Origin: Enterobacterales bacterium CwR94
GTDB taxonomy: Bacteria > Pseudomonadota > Gammaproteobacteria > Enterobacterales > Enterobacteriaceae
Assembly (NCBI GenBank): GCA_002837195.1
Contig: KZ478070.1
Span: forward strand, 30,229-94,228
Direction of reading: 5' to 3'
Length of the DNA stretch: 64,000 nucleotides
This document shows, one piece after another, positions 1 through 12,815 of the stretch. Every line of letters starts with the position of its first letter. Position 1 is the first letter of the stretch. Below the pieces are notes generated by a model, which saw only the letters and a list, made by a program, of their open reading frames with translations, was not told the DNA's origin and did no database searches. The position numbers and the translations under genes were made by a program.

Positions 1-1
1 C

Positions 2-916
2 CGTCGGGCACGTCTTTCCCTGAATGCCACGGGAAAACAGGTGCCGCTGGAGATGGGCTTTCGTGAAGAGGGCAGCAATACCTTAGTGGATATTCAGCAA
101 TGTCCGGTCCTGCGGCCTGAACTGGAAGCCCTGCTTGCCCCATTGCGTGACTGCCTGACGCAGTTACAGGCGGTTAAACGGCTGGGGCACGTTGAATTGG
201 TGCTGGCAGATAATGGCCCGTTACTGGTGTTACGTCATTTAGCCCCGCTAAGCGCTGCGGATCGGCAAAAACTGGAACAGTTTTCGCATCAGCATCAGGT
301 GGCACTCTGGCTGGCACCCGATAGCGAACGCGTAGAGCAGATCAGCGGTGAGCAACCCTGTTACAGCGTGGCGGGCGTCAGTCTGAATTTTAGCCCGCGT
401 GATTTCATTCAGGTGAATGCCGGGGTGAATGAGCAGATGGTAGAGCAGGCGCTGGTCTGGCTGGATTTGCAGCCTGACGATCGCGTTCTGGATCTGTTTT
501 GCGGCATGGGGAATTTTACCCTGCCGATGGCAAAACGCGCGCGACAGGTCACAGGCGTGGAAGGTGTTGAAGCATTAGTGACGATGGCCCGGTATAATGC
601 CTCTCAGAATTGTCTTGCAAACATTCAGGTTTTTCATGAGAACCTTGAAGAGGATGTCACTCGCCAGCCGTGGGCGGCCGAGGGATTTACCAAGGTTCTG
701 CTCGATCCCGCACGCGCGGGCGCGCCCGGTGTCATGCAGCAGATTGTTCGATTAATGCCACAGCGTGTGGTCTACGTCTCCTGCAATCCGGCAACGCTGG
801 CACGCGATAGCCAGACATTATTGCAGGCGGGCTACCAACTGGAACGGGTCGCGATGCTGGATATGTTTCCACATACCAGCCATCTGGAGTCGATGGTGTT
901 ATTTAGCCGAAAGTAG
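2..916 (+). CDS. rlmD: 23S rRNA (uracil-1939-C5)-methyltransferase RlmD, 3' part
   Basis: This is the C-terminal two thirds of RlmD (RumA), which uses SAM to methylate U1939 of 23S rRNA. The reading frame is open from base 2, so the start, the TRAM domain and the Fe-S cysteines lie before the window. Visible are the SAM-binding block [13 protein letters not shown], the DPARAG motif and the catalytic cysteine in [10 protein letters not shown], followed by the conserved end [11 protein letters not shown]. The order rlmD-relA-mazG-pyrG-eno is the same as in E. coli. The gene ends 31 bp before relA. Confidence 0.95.
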   Translation, partial: RRARLSLNATGKQVPLEMGFREEGSNTLVDIQQCPVLRPELEALLAPLRDCLTQLQAVKRLGHVELVLADNGPLLVLRHLAPLSAADRQKLEQFSHQHQVALWLAPDSERVEQISGEQPCYSVAGVSLNFSPRDFIQVNAGVNEQMVEQALVWLDLQPDDRVLDLFCGMGNFTLPMAKRARQVTGVEGVEALVTMARYNASQNCLANIQVFHENLEEDVTRQPWAAEGFTKVLLDPARAGAPGVMQQIVRLMPQRVVYVSCNPATLARDSQTLLQAGYQLERVAMLDMFPHTSHLESMVLFSRK

Positions 917-947
917 GCGTCTTAGGGATGCTAAACCAGGAGAGGAT

Positions 948-3185
948 ATGGTTGCGGTAAGAAGTGCACATTTGAATACGGCGGGTGAATTCGCCGTCGA
1001 TTCATGGGTCGCCAGCTTGGGGATTGCGAATCCACAATCATGTGAACGACTGGCCGCCACCTGGCGCTATTGCGACACCGCCACAAAAAATCATCAAGAT
1101 GCTGCGCTACTGTTGTGGCGCGGTGTGGAAATGGTGGAAATCCTCTCCATGCTGAGCATGGACAGCGAAACGCTGTGCGCTGCGATGCTGTTCCCGCTGG
1201 TGGATGCTGAACTGGTTTCTGAAGAAACGCTGGAAGCGGATTTTGGCAAAGCCATTGTTTTCCTGGTGCACGGCGTGCGTGATATGGACGCCATTCGCCA
1301 ACTGAAAGCGACGCATAATGATGCTGCGGCGTCTGAGCAGGTTGATAATGTCCGTCGCATGCTGCTGGCGATGGTGGAAGATTTCCGCTGCGTGGTGATC
1401 AAACTTGCCGAGCGCATTGCGCACCTGCGCGAAGTGAAAGATGCGCCGGAAGATGAGCGCGTGCTGGCGGCGAAAGAGTGCACCAATATTTATGCGCCTC
1501 TGGCAAACCGGCTGGGCATTGGTCAGCTTAAATGGGAGCTGGAAGACTTCTGTTTCCGCTATCTGCATCCCGACGAGTACAAACGCATTGCCAAGCTGTT
1601 GCACGAACGGCGTATCGACCGTGAGCAGTACATTGACACCTTCGTGCAGTCACTGCGTGACGAAATCGTCAAAGAGGGTGTGAAGGCCGAAGTCTATGGC
1701 CGACCAAAACATATCTACAGCATCTGGCGCAAGATGCAGAAAAAATCCCTTTCCTTTGACGAGCTGTACGATGTGCGTGCCGTGCGCATCGTCGCGGAGC
1801 GCCTGCAAGATTGCTATGCCGCGCTGGGGATTGTACACACGCTGTATCGCCATTTGCCCAACGAGTTCGATGATTACGTCGCCAATCCCAAGCCGAATGG
1901 CTATCAGTCGATCCACACGGTGGTGCTGGGGCCAAAAGGGCAGACGGTTGAAATACAAATCCGTACGCGTCATATGCATGAAGATGCTGAACTTGGCGTC
2001 GCAGCACACTGGAAATACAAAGAGGGCACGACCGCTGCGCCGGGACGCAGCGCCAGTGGGCATGAAGGGCGCATCGCCTGGCTGCGTAAGCTGATTGCGT
2101 GGCAGGAAGAGATGGCGGATTCCGGTGAAATGCTGGATGAAGTGCGCAGCCAGGTGTTTGACGACCGCGTGTATGTGTTTACGCCGAAAGGCGATGTGGT
2201 GGATCTCCCGGCGGGATCGACACCGCTGGATTTTGCCTACAACATTCACAGCGATATTGGGCACCGCTGCATCGGTGCCAAGATCGGCGGGCGCATCGTG
2301 CCGTTTACCTATCAGTTACAGATGGGCGATCAGGTCGAGATCATCACTCAGAAACAGCCAAACCCGAGCCGGGATTGGTTGAATCCCAATTTAGGCTATG
2401 TCACCACCAGCCGTGGGCGTTCAAAAATTCACGCCTGGTTCCGCAAACAAGACCGCGACAAGAATATTGTGGCGGGACGGCAGATTCTGGATAACGAGCT
2501 AAATCATCTGGATATCAATCTGAAAGAAGCCGAAAAGCTGCTGCTGCCGCGTTATAACGTGAACACGCTGGACGAGCTATTGGCCTCGATTGGCGGCGGT
2601 GATATTCGCCTTAATCAGATGGTGAATTTCCTGCAATCCAAACTGAATAAACCCAGTGCGGAAGAGGAAGATCAGGAAGCTCTGCGCCAACTGACGCAAA
2701 AATCTCATCAGCCGCAAGGCCGCAGCAAAAAAGAGAGTGGCCGTGTTGTGGTGGAGGGCGTTGGCAATCTGATGCACCACATTGCACGTTGCTGCCAGCC
2801 TATTCCCGGCGATGATATTGTCGGTTTTATTACGCAGGGCCGCGGGATCTCCATTCACCGCGCGGATTGCGATCAGCTTTCTGAACTGATTTCTCATGCG
2901 CCAGAACGTATTGTGGATGCCGTATGGGGAGAGAGTTACTCCAGCGGGTATTCACTGGTGGTGCGTGTGACCGCCAATGATCGCAGCGGTTTACTGCGTG
3001 ATATCACGACGATTCTGGCGAATGAAAAGGTCAACGTGCTCGGCGTTTCCAGTCGCAGTGACACCAAAAAACAGTTGGCGACCATTGATATGGATATCGA
3101 AATCTACAATCAACAGGTGCTGGGCCGCGTGATTGCGCGGTTGAACCAGGTGCCTGATATCATCGACGCCAAACGTCTGCACTAA
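948..3185 (+). CDS. relA: (p)ppGpp synthetase I RelA
   Basis: RelA is the ribosome-associated synthetase that makes (p)ppGpp from ATP and GTP/GDP when uncharged tRNA occupies the A site. The start at 948 gives 745 residues, follows an AGGAGAGG ribosome-binding site, and begins MVAVRSAH as in E. coli RelA (744 aa). In order: a degenerate N-terminal hydrolase-like domain, the synthetase domain with YGRPKHIYSIWRKM and NPKPNGYQSIHT, a TGS domain around VYVFTPKGDVVDLPAGST, the zinc-finger region ARCCQPIPGD, and a C-terminal ACT/RRM domain. The open frame extends upstream into rlmD, but conservation supports 948. Confidence 0.97.
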   Translation: MVAVRSAHLNTAGEFAVDSWVASLGIANPQSCERLAATWRYCDTATKNHQDAALLLWRGVEMVEILSMLSMDSETLCAAMLFPLVDAELVSEETLEADFGKAIVFLVHGVRDMDAIRQLKATHNDAAASEQVDNVRRMLLAMVEDFRCVVIKLAERIAHLREVKDAPEDERVLAAKECTNIYAPLANRLGIGQLKWELEDFCFRYLHPDEYKRIAKLLHERRIDREQYIDTFVQSLRDEIVKEGVKAEVYGRPKHIYSIWRKMQKKSLSFDELYDVRAVRIVAERLQDCYAALGIVHTLYRHLPNEFDDYVANPKPNGYQSIHTVVLGPKGQTVEIQIRTRHMHEDAELGVAAHWKYKEGTTAAPGRSASGHEGRIAWLRKLIAWQEEMADSGEMLDEVRSQVFDDRVYVFTPKGDVVDLPAGSTPLDFAYNIHSDIGHRCIGAKIGGRIVPFTYQLQMGDQVEIITQKQPNPSRDWLNPNLGYVTTSRGRSKIHAWFRKQDRDKNIVAGRQILDNELNHLDINLKEAEKLLLPRYNVNTLDELLASIGGGDIRLNQMVNFLQSKLNKPSAEEEDQEALRQLTQKSHQPQGRSKKESGRVVVEGVGNLMHHIARCCQPIPGDDIVGFITQGRGISIHRADCDQLSELISHAPERIVDAVWGESYSSGYSLVVRVTANDRSGLLRDITTILANEKVNVLGVSSRSDTKKQLATIDMDIEIYNQQVLGRVIARLNQVPDIIDAKRLH

Positions 3186-3232
3186 GCGGCAAACCACGCT
3201 GTCCTTTCCCCTCCCGTCACGCAGATGGCCGG

Positions 3233-3303
3233 GAAGGTTTATCTCCTCCCCCGTTTACGGGGGAGGAGATAAACCTTCACCCTCCCCCGTTTACGGGGGA
3301 GGG
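3233..3303. repeat. Two adjacent REP-like palindromes
   Basis: A perfect inverted repeat has 21-base arms (3233-3253 and 3258-3278) around a 4-base TTTA loop. A second palindrome with 10-base arms (3280-3289 and 3294-3303) follows at once and shares the same centre, CTCCCCCGTTTACGGGGGAG. The GC-rich palindrome and the GGGCTGGGGAGGGGG tail after it look like an enterobacterial REP/REPIN unit. The RNA hairpin would lie between relA and mazG and could stabilise the relA 3' end or end transcription, although no T-run follows. Confidence 0.8.
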
Positions 3304-3356
3304 CTGGGGAGGGGGACAAACGACTCAAATCTCACCCAACCAATGGAATTTCCTGC

Positions 3357-4127
3357 ATGTCCTCCATAAACCGTCTCCTCACTATTATGCAAACCCTGCG
3401 CGACCCGGAAACCGGTTGCCCGTGGGATCGTAAGCAAACCTACGCCACCATCGCGCCTTATACCCTGGAGGAGACGTATGAGGTGCTGGATGCGATTCAA
3501 CGCGAAGATTTCGAGGATTTGCGCGGGGAATTGGGCGATCTGTTGTTTCAGGTCGTGTTTTACGCCCAGATGGCCCACGAAGAGGGACGCTTTGATTTTG
3601 ACGGTGTCTGTGACGCCATCAGTGACAAACTGGTGCGCCGTCATCCCCATATCTTTGTCGATGCCGTGCCGGAGAACAAACCCGACTGGGAGGCTATCAA
3701 GCGCGCTGAACGCGCAGAAAAAGCCCAACACTCGGTGCTTGACGATATTCCGCGCCATTTCCCGGCGTTAATGCGTGCGCACAAAATCCAAAAGCGCTGC
3801 GCCAGCGTGGGATTTGATTGGGACACGCTGGGGCCGGTGCTGGATAAAGTGCACGAAGAAATTGATGAAGTGATGCACGAAGCGCAACAGGCGGTTATCG
3901 ACCCGCAAAAACTGGAAGAGGAAATTGGCGATTTACTGTTTGCGACGGTGAATTTCTCGCGCCATTTGGGCAGTAAAGCAGAAAGTGCATTACAGAAAGC
4001 CAATGACAAGTTTGAGCGCCGTTTTCGGCAGGTGGAAAGCCTGATTGCCCAACAGGGATTGGCGATGCAAGACGCTACGCTGGCGCAAATGGAAGCCGCA
4101 TGGCAGCAAGTGAAAGCGCAGGAATAA
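3357..4127 (+). CDS. mazG: Nucleoside triphosphate pyrophosphohydrolase MazG
   Basis: MazG hydrolyses (d)NTPs to NMP and pyrophosphate and in E. coli lowers ppGpp build-up under starvation. The 256-residue protein has two tandem MazG folds. The first contains CPWDRKQT and EETYEVLDAI with GELGDLLFQVVFYA, the second KVHEEIDEVMHEA with EEEIGDLLFATVNFSR. These ExxE(x)nExxD clusters are the magnesium-binding sites. The start at 3357 matches E. coli MazG (263 aa). E. coli has mazEF between relA and mazG; here there are only palindromic repeats. Confidence 0.95.
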   Translation: MSSINRLLTIMQTLRDPETGCPWDRKQTYATIAPYTLEETYEVLDAIQREDFEDLRGELGDLLFQVVFYAQMAHEEGRFDFDGVCDAISDKLVRRHPHIFVDAVPENKPDWEAIKRAERAEKAQHSVLDDIPRHFPALMRAHKIQKRCASVGFDWDTLGPVLDKVHEEIDEVMHEAQQAVIDPQKLEEEIGDLLFATVNFSRHLGSKAESALQKANDKFERRFRQVESLIAQQGLAMQDATLAQMEAAWQQVKAQE

Positions 4128-4240
4128 TTCGCTGACTCGATTCAACAAAAGTGTGATCCCCATCAACCCTTGTCGCGACTAACTACGGCATACTGCCCGC
4201 TATGAAATGTGTAAGCGGGCACACTGCTGGGAAGGATTCG

Positions 4241-4269
4241 TTGTCGAGCGTGAGGGATTCGGGTATACT
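4241..4269 (+). promoter_or_regulatory. Candidate sigma-70 promoter of pyrG
   Basis: A -35 box TTGTCG (4241-4246) and a -10 box TATACT (4264-4269) are separated by exactly 17 bases. They lie 55 bases before the pyrG start codon. Read by eye from sequence only. Confidence 0.6.
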
Positions 4270-4308
4270 GTTTTCCCGTCTTGGTTACTCCATCGTCTTT
4301 AAACCTAA

Positions 4309-5961
<1,653 letters not shown>

Positions 5962-5970
5962 TTGTTACAT

Positions 5971-6000
5971 AACAACGCGCGAACTTTTCGCGCGTTGTTT
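5971..6000 (+). terminator. Hairpin between pyrG and eno
   Basis: Twelve-base arms AACAACGCGCGA (5971-5982) and their complement (5988-5999) flank a 5-base loop. Only a short T-rich stretch follows, so this is probably a partial terminator that allows some read-through into eno. Confidence 0.6.
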
Positions 6001-6008
6001 GTCTTTAA

Positions 6009-7343
<1,335 letters not shown>

Positions 7344-7383
7344 GTTGCCTGCCTCCCTGTGATTAAGCGGGGGGAAACACTTC

Positions 7384-7414
7384 AAAGCCTCGTCGATTGA
7401 CGAGGCTTTTTTTT
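7384..7414 (+). terminator. Rho-independent terminator of eno
   Basis: Eight-base arms GCCTCGTC (7387-7394) and GACGAGGC (7399-7406) flank a 4-base loop and are followed by eight T (7407-7414). Runs of A upstream make it likely to work in both directions, and so also for the convergent transporter gene. Confidence 0.9.
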
Positions 7415-7419
7415 GGCTG

Positions 7420-8757
7420 TTATTTGCTCTCCAGCGCAAGCGCCTGCGGAGAGCGGCGTTTAAGCATGATCGCCACCGCGGCCACCAGCGCGGGCAAACA
7501 CAAGCTGAGCAACAGGCTTTGGACACTCCATCCCATCGCCATGATGTGTGCCGCCATTAAGGTTCCTGAAACGCCACCAAAGCGTCCTACGCCTTGCATC
7601 CAGGCGATGCCGGTTGCCCTGGCCTGCGTCGGATAGAAAGTGGCCGCCAGCGTTTGCATACCGGATTGCGCACCGTTCATTGTGATACCCACCAGGAAAA
7701 TCGCCGCGCCTAGCATCACGATGTGGTGATCTTCCCGCGCCATCACCACGATCAATGCCGCTGTGATAGCAAAACCCACCATCACCACCTTATGCGCGCC
7801 ATAACGATCCATCATCCATCCTGCCAGCAAAATGCCCAGGGTGCCGCCAAAGGTGAACAGCGAAGTCAGCGTGGCGGACTGCGTCATCGAGAAGCCTAAT
7901 CCCTGCATCAGGGTGGGCATCCAACTCAGTAGCACATAGTAGATGACCAGCCCCATAAAGTAGGTTGTCCACAGCATAAAGGTGCCGCGTCGATACTCCG
8001 CTGAGAACAGTAAGCCTACTGGCGAGCGCGGCGCGGCAGTGGTTTCCTGCAAGCGGAAAGTGCTGTGAGCAGGGATAACCGCCTGGGTTAAGCGCTGCAT
8101 AATACGGCGCATTTTGCTTTCCTGATCGGGGCGGTTGGCCAGGAACTTCAACGATTCTGGCAGCCAGATAACCAGCAGCACGGTCAGCAACAACGGCACG
8201 ATGGCACCGAGCAGCAGGACGCTGCGCCAGCCCCATAGGGGGATCAGCCAGGAGGAGATCGCCCCGCCTGCCGCGGCACCCAACGGGAAACCGCAATACA
8301 TGGTATTGATCACCCGTGAGCGGCAGCGAGCAGGCGCATATTCAGCAATCAGCGTAATGGCATTGGGCATGGCGGCACCCAGGCCAACGCCGGTCAGAAA
8401 ACGCCAAATCGTCAACGAAGTAAGAGAACTGGCCAGCGCAGTAGCCAGCGTTGCCAGGCCGAAAAACAGGCAGGACAACACCAGCATACGTTTGCGTCCC
8501 CAGCGATCGGAGAGCGGTCCAGCGCCCAGTGCGCCAAACGAGAGGCCAAGCAACGCGGCACTGAGTACCGGCCCCAGGTCTTGCCGTGCGATTTGCCACT
8601 CCTGCGACAGCGAAGGCGCGATATAGCCCATGGCGGCGGTATCAAAGCCGTCCACGGCGAGGATAAAGAAGCCCAGTACGATTAACAGCCAGTGAAATCC
8701 ACGGAGTCGGCTATTATCAATAACGCTTTGCACGTCGATAGGTTGCGATGGTGTCAT
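7420..8757 (-). CDS. MFS transporter, aromatic acid:H+ symporter-like
   Basis: This is a 445-residue inner-membrane carrier with about twelve hydrophobic segments. The loop after helix 2 has the MFS signature GPLSDRWGRKR, and the second half repeats it as AGWMMDRYGAHK. The first helix contains the acidic motif DGFDTAAMGYIAP, typical of the aromatic acid:H+ symporter (AAHS) group that includes PcaK and MhpT. The substrate cannot be read from sequence. No catabolic genes are next to it. It is convergent with eno and divergent from queE. Confidence 0.85.
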   Translation of the reverse strand: MTPSQPIDVQSVIDNSRLRGFHWLLIVLGFFILAVDGFDTAAMGYIAPSLSQEWQIARQDLGPVLSAALLGLSFGALGAGPLSDRWGRKRMLVLSCLFFGLATLATALASSLTSLTIWRFLTGVGLGAAMPNAITLIAEYAPARCRSRVINTMYCGFPLGAAAGGAISSWLIPLWGWRSVLLLGAIVPLLLTVLLVIWLPESLKFLANRPDQESKMRRIMQRLTQAVIPAHSTFRLQETTAAPRSPVGLLFSAEYRRGTFMLWTTYFMGLVIYYVLLSWMPTLMQGLGFSMTQSATLTSLFTFGGTLGILLAGWMMDRYGAHKVVMVGFAITAALIVVMAREDHHIVMLGAAIFLVGITMNGAQSGMQTLAATFYPTQARATGIAWMQGVGRFGGVSGTLMAAHIMAMGWSVQSLLLSLCLPALVAAVAIMLKRRSPQALALESK

Positions 8758-8956
8758 ATTGCCTCAATCTTGATTATTTTTGATCTTAGTTGTCCGTTCT
8801 TGTATAGACAATTATAAGCAACCTCTAAAGTCAATCAGCCGCGGTGCGTTTTTGCAGCTAACTAACATTTCTGTTGCAAAAAGCGGCAGCAGGCTATGTT
8901 CAGCAGGCCAGCTCTGGCATACTTTGCGCCCTTCTAAAATTGATAATGAGTGTGTG

Positions 8957-9628
8957 ATGCAGTACCCGATTAACGAGATGTTCCAGACTTTGCAGGGCGA
9001 AGGGGTGTATACCGGCGTGCCCGCGATTTTTATTCGACTGCAAGGATGCCCGGTGGGATGTAGCTGGTGTGACACCAAACACACGTGGGAAAAAAGGGAC
9101 GATCGTGAGACCGGGCTCGGCGACATTCTGATTAAAACGGTAGAAAGCGATGCCTGGGGCTCAGCCGATGCGGCAACACTGGTTGCCACCGTGCGCCAGC
9201 AAGGATGGACGGCGTTGCATGTGGTGATTACCGGTGGTGAGCCCGCGCTTTATGATCTTCGCCCACTCACCGCTGAGCTGGAAGCCCAGGGCTTCACATG
9301 CCAAATCGAAACCAGCGGCACACATGACATCCACTGTTCAGAAAAAACATGGGTGACGGTCTCGCCGAAAGTGAATATGCGCGGGGGTTATGATGTGATT
9401 GCTCAGGCGTTACAGCGTGCAGATGAGATTAAGCATCCGGTTGCACGGTTACGTGATATTGAAGCGTTAGATGCGCTGCTGGCAACGCTTAGCGATGACA
9501 AATCGCGGGTGATTGCGCTGCAACCGATTAGCCAAAAGGCGGATGCCACCGCATTGTGCATTGAAACCTGTATTGCGCGTAACTGGCGCCTGTCGATGCA
9601 GACCCACAAGTATCTGAATATTGCCTGA
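8957..9628 (+). CDS. queE: 7-carboxy-7-deazaguanine synthase QueE
   Basis: QueE is a radical SAM enzyme that makes 7-carboxy-7-deazaguanine in queuosine (tRNA Q-base) synthesis. The protein starting at 8957 has 223 residues, the same as E. coli. The Fe-S cluster motif is the unusual form in RLQGCPVGCSWCDTKHTW, followed by VVITGGEPAL. The open frame begins upstream at 8780, but the E. coli-like start MQYPINEMFQTLQGEG is at 8957. The pathway partner queD lies 0.7 kb away on the other strand. Confidence 0.95.
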   Translation: MQYPINEMFQTLQGEGVYTGVPAIFIRLQGCPVGCSWCDTKHTWEKRDDRETGLGDILIKTVESDAWGSADAATLVATVRQQGWTALHVVITGGEPALYDLRPLTAELEAQGFTCQIETSGTHDIHCSEKTWVTVSPKVNMRGGYDVIAQALQRADEIKHPVARLRDIEALDALLATLSDDKSRVIALQPISQKADATALCIETCIARNWRLSMQTHKYLNIA

Positions 9629-9672
9629 TGCCGTGTGCGCACAGGGTTAACCGTGCGCACACCGACTACGCC

Positions 9673-10290
9673 TTACTTTGGCTGTTTCGCCATGTAAGCA
9701 TCGTAGGCTTGTTTGATTTCTGCTTTGCCTTCGGCCGCCGTTTTAAAGCCGTTCAACTCGACTTTTTTACGGCCATCTGGTAACTGCTTATAGACGCGGA
9801 AAAAGGCCTGTAAGCGTTCCTGTTCCAGTTTGGGCAGATCACTGACCTCTTTGATTTCGTCATAGGTCGGATCGATTTTGCTGGCAGGGACAGCAATGAT
9901 TTTGTCATCCACTTCACCGCCATCAATCATTTTCAGCACGCCAATCGGACGCAACTTAATTAGCGTGCCGGGTGCCATTGGCGCGCGGGTATAGAAAATC
10001 ACGTCCAGAGGATCGTTATCGCCGCCCAAAGACTGGGTCAGAGAACCGTAGTTGGCAGGGTAAGCAACCGGCATCGACTGGAAGCGGTCAGCAATAATAA
10101 AACCGGTTTTGGCGTCAGTTTCATATTTGATGATGCCACCGGCCGGAATTTCGGTCAGCGCGTAGAATTCATCAGGATTATTTTCTGGCTGTGGAAAGTC
10201 GAGGATGTTGGCGGCATTGGCCTGAGCGCAGGCACCCAGAAAAAGAACAGCAACAGACAATTTTTTCATCAGTTTCATTATTCTGCTCAT
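9673..10290 (-). CDS. Periplasmic inorganic pyrophosphatase (family I) with signal peptide
   Basis: Family I pyrophosphatase hydrolyses PPi to phosphate. The core carries the metal-binding signature DNDPLDV and the second acidic cluster DGGEVDDKIIAVP. Unlike the cytosolic Ppa, the protein starts with a Sec signal peptide (KKLSVAVLFLGACAQANA, probable cleavage before the following Ala). The mature enzyme of roughly 180 residues would be periplasmic. Start choice is uncertain: ATGs at 10290, 10278 and 10269 all keep the signal peptide. It lies between queE and queD without an obvious link to queuosine. Confidence 0.88.
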   Translation of the reverse strand: MSRIMKLMKKLSVAVLFLGACAQANAANILDFPQPENNPDEFYALTEIPAGGIIKYETDAKTGFIIADRFQSMPVAYPANYGSLTQSLGGDNDPLDVIFYTRAPMAPGTLIKLRPIGVLKMIDGGEVDDKIIAVPASKIDPTYDEIKEVSDLPKLEQERLQAFFRVYKQLPDGRKKVELNGFKTAAEGKAEIKQAYDAYMAKQPK

Positions 10291-10354
10291 GAGATTAGGG
10301 AAGTTCAGCCAGCAATCTAATGAGCAGAGATAACAGAATTATGACAAACGCAAA

Positions 10355-10717
10355 CTATTCGCCGCGGTAGACGCATCCTGCGGTGCAGGTTTCTTTAATC
10401 ATCACCGCACTGAGCAGCGGCAGAACCGGCTTCATTTCGTGCCAAATCCAGGCGGCCAGCACTTCGCTGGTGGGATTTTCAAGGCCGGGAATGTCATTTA
10501 AATAGTGGTGATCCAGGCGCTCATAGACCGGAGCAAATGCAGCTTTCAGCTCAGCGAAATCCATTACCCAGCCTGTATGTGGGTCGACCTCACCGGTAAT
10601 TTCCAGTCGCACCAGAAAAGAGTGGCCGTGCAAGCGCCCACACTTATGCCCGGCAGGCACGTGAGGCAGACGGTGTGCGGATTCAAACTGGAATTCTTTA
10701 AAGAGGGTGGTTGACAT
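10355..10717 (-). CDS. queD: 6-carboxy-5,6,7,8-tetrahydropterin synthase QueD
   Basis: QueD converts dihydroneopterin triphosphate to 6-carboxy-tetrahydropterin, the step before QueE in queuosine synthesis. The 120-residue protein matches the family length. Zinc ligands are visible as the His in FESAHRLPH and the pair in GRLHGHSF. The catalytic cysteine lies in the preceding AGHKCGRL. The C-terminal glutamate that binds the pterin is in IKETCTAGC. It is divergent from cysJ. Confidence 0.95.
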   Translation of the reverse strand: MSTTLFKEFQFESAHRLPHVPAGHKCGRLHGHSFLVRLEITGEVDPHTGWVMDFAELKAAFAPVYERLDHHYLNDIPGLENPTSEVLAAWIWHEMKPVLPLLSAVMIKETCTAGCVYRGE

Positions 10718-11009
10718 GATTGACCTTGCTGAATGAAAAAACGGGCGCAGTCTACCTCAGCGGACTTTTTTTCGCATCCGTTTCTCCCTGCCACAATGTG
10801 CCGATTGTGTGCATGTAGGACCGGATATTTTTAACTCATTGATCGTAGGTCATATTATCTATCACTTTTAGTGTTTAATCATAACGGTAAAACTGTTTAG
10901 TCGTTTTGGTTATTTATTATTTCCAACCCTTATTTAAGGGTTATTATGCGACTCGCTACCCTATGCTCAGCCTCTACATTGCGATACATGACACTGGAAT
11001 CCTCAATAC
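10718..11009 (+). promoter_or_regulatory. Divergent queD/cysJ control region
   Basis: This 292-base gap holds the promoters of queD (leftward) and the cysJIH operon (rightward). The part from about 10800 to 10940 is AT-rich, with the inverted repeat AACCCTTATTTAAGGGTT (10925-10942). By analogy with enterobacteria, CysB with N-acetylserine activates cysJIH. An AT-rich CysB site is plausible at about 10870-10920, but no exact match can be claimed. Confidence 0.4.
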
Positions 11010-12815
11010 ATGACCACTCAGGCACCTCCATCCTCTTTGCTTCCGCTTGCGCCGGATCAACTGGCTCGCCTCCAGTCGGCGACGGAAGGCTTCACCACAA
11101 CGCAACTGGCCTGGCTTTCTGGCTATTTTTGGGGCGTGGTCAATCAGGCTCCGGGCAGCGCTGCTGCCGTCGCGCCGGCCCCGGCTGAAGCCTCGACCAT
11201 CACGCTGATTTCCGCGTCGCAAACCGGAAATGCACGTCGTCTGGCGGAGCAACTGCGCGATGATTTACTGGCTGCCAAACTGAACGTCAATCTGGTGAAT
11301 GCCGGGGATTACAAGTTCAAGCAAATAGGTCAAGAAAAGCTGCTGGTGGTCGTGACCTCCACACAAGGCGAGGGTGAACCGCCAGAGGAAGCTGTTGCGC
11401 TGCACAAATTCCTGCTGTCGAAGAAGGCACCGAAATTTGAAAACACGGCATTTGCGGTGTTTGGCCTCGGGGATACCTCTTATGAATTCTTCTGCCAGTC
11501 GGGCAAAGATGTCGATAATCGCCTGGCCGAACTCGGCGCTGAACGCCTGTTAGATCGTGTGGATGCCGATGTGGAATACGCCGCCGATGCCGAAGCATGG
11601 CGCGGCAAGCTGGTGGATATTCTTAAGCAGCGTGCGCCAGCACAATCGCCGACCGCTGCCGTCGCAACGGCCAGCGGTGCATTGAATGAGATCCACAGCA
11701 GCCCCTACACCAAGGAAGCCCCGCTGGTTGCCAGTTTTTCCGTGAACCAGAAAATCACTGGCCGCGAATCGGATAAAGACGTGCGCCACATTGAAATCGA
11801 TCTGGGGGATTCCGGCCTGCGCTATCAGCCAGGTGATGCGCTGGGCGTGTGGTTTGAAAACGATGCGGCATTGGTCGAAGAGCTACTGGCTCTGCTGTGG
11901 CTCAAAGGCGATGAATCGGTTGAGGTGCAAGGCGAGACGCTGACCGTTGCCGATGCGCTGCAAAAACATTACGAGCTGACGGTGAATACGCCGCAGATTG
12001 TTGAGCAGTATGCTCACCTGTCGCGCAATGATGACTTGTTGGCGATGGTCGGTGATAAAGCCAAATTGCAGCAGTATGCGCAGAGCACCCCGATTGTGGA
12101 TATGGTGCGCCGCGCACCGATTGAGCTGCACGCTGACCAACTGACGGGCCTGCTGCGTCCGCTGACACCGCGCCTGTACTCGATTGCCTCCTCTCAGGCG
12201 GAAAATGAAAACGAAGTGCACATTACCGTGGGCGCTGTGCGTTATGACATTGACGGCCGTGCTCGCGCGGGGGGCGCCTCCAGTTTCCTGAGTGACCGTC
12301 TGGAAGAAGAGGCGGAAGTGCGTGTGTTTATCGAACACAATGATAACTTCCGCTTGCCAGCTAATCCGGACACCCCCGTCATTATGATTGGGCCAGGCAC
12401 CGGTATCGCGCCTTTCCGTTCCTTTATGCAGCAACGTGATAATGAAGGCGCAGGTGGCAAGAACTGGCTGTTCTTTGGCAATCCACACTTTAGCGAAGAC
12501 TTTCTCTATCAGGTGGAATGGCAGCGTTATGTGAAAGACGGCGTGTTAACTAACATTGATTTAGCCTGGTCGCGTGACCAAAAACACAAAGTGTATGTAC
12601 AAGATAAGATCCGCGAAAAAGGATCGGAAGTGTGGCGCTGGATCCAGGAAGGGGCACACATCTATGTCTGCGGTGATGCAAACCGTATGGCGAAAGATGT
12701 CGAGCAAGCGCTGTTGGAAGTGATCGCTGCACAGGGTGGCATGGACACCGAAACTGCAGACGAATTTTTAAGTGAGCTGCGCGTAGAGCGCCGTTATCAG
12801 CGAGATGTCTACTAA
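11010..12815 (+). CDS. cysJ: Sulfite reductase (NADPH) flavoprotein alpha subunit
   Basis: CysJ is the FAD/FMN flavoprotein that passes electrons from NADPH to CysI for reduction of sulfite to sulfide. At 601 residues it is full length. An N-terminal flavodoxin domain (about 60-200, with [15 protein letters not shown] and [13 protein letters not shown]) is followed by the FAD-binding (RLYSIASS) and NADPH-binding ([16 protein letters not shown]) domains and ends in the conserved RYQRDVY. The stop codon overlaps the cysI start (TAATG), suggesting translational coupling. Confidence 0.98.
   Translation: MTTQAPPSSLLPLAPDQLARLQSATEGFTTTQLAWLSGYFWGVVNQAPGSAAAVAPAPAEASTITLISASQTGNARRLAEQLRDDLLAAKLNVNLVNAGDYKFKQIGQEKLLVVVTSTQGEGEPPEEAVALHKFLLSKKAPKFENTAFAVFGLGDTSYEFFCQSGKDVDNRLAELGAERLLDRVDADVEYAADAEAWRGKLVDILKQRAPAQSPTAAVATASGALNEIHSSPYTKEAPLVASFSVNQKITGRESDKDVRHIEIDLGDSGLRYQPGDALGVWFENDAALVEELLALLWLKGDESVEVQGETLTVADALQKHYELTVNTPQIVEQYAHLSRNDDLLAMVGDKAKLQQYAQSTPIVDMVRRAPIELHADQLTGLLRPLTPRLYSIASSQAENENEVHITVGAVRYDIDGRARAGGASSFLSDRLEEEAEVRVFIEHNDNFRLPANPDTPVIMIGPGTGIAPFRSFMQQRDNEGAGGKNWLFFGNPHFSEDFLYQVEWQRYVKDGVLTNIDLAWSRDQKHKVYVQDKIREKGSEVWRWIQEGAHIYVCGDANRMAKDVEQALLEVIAAQGGMDTETADEFLSELRVERRYQRDVY

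Noticed and set aside
1094..2264. Several long minus-strand frames within relA
   Set aside because: relA is intact and highly conserved over the region, so these are shadows of its codon structure.
3233..3303. Possible CRISPR repeats
   Set aside because: Only two palindromic units without spacers, with a REP-like structure. No cas genes are in the window.
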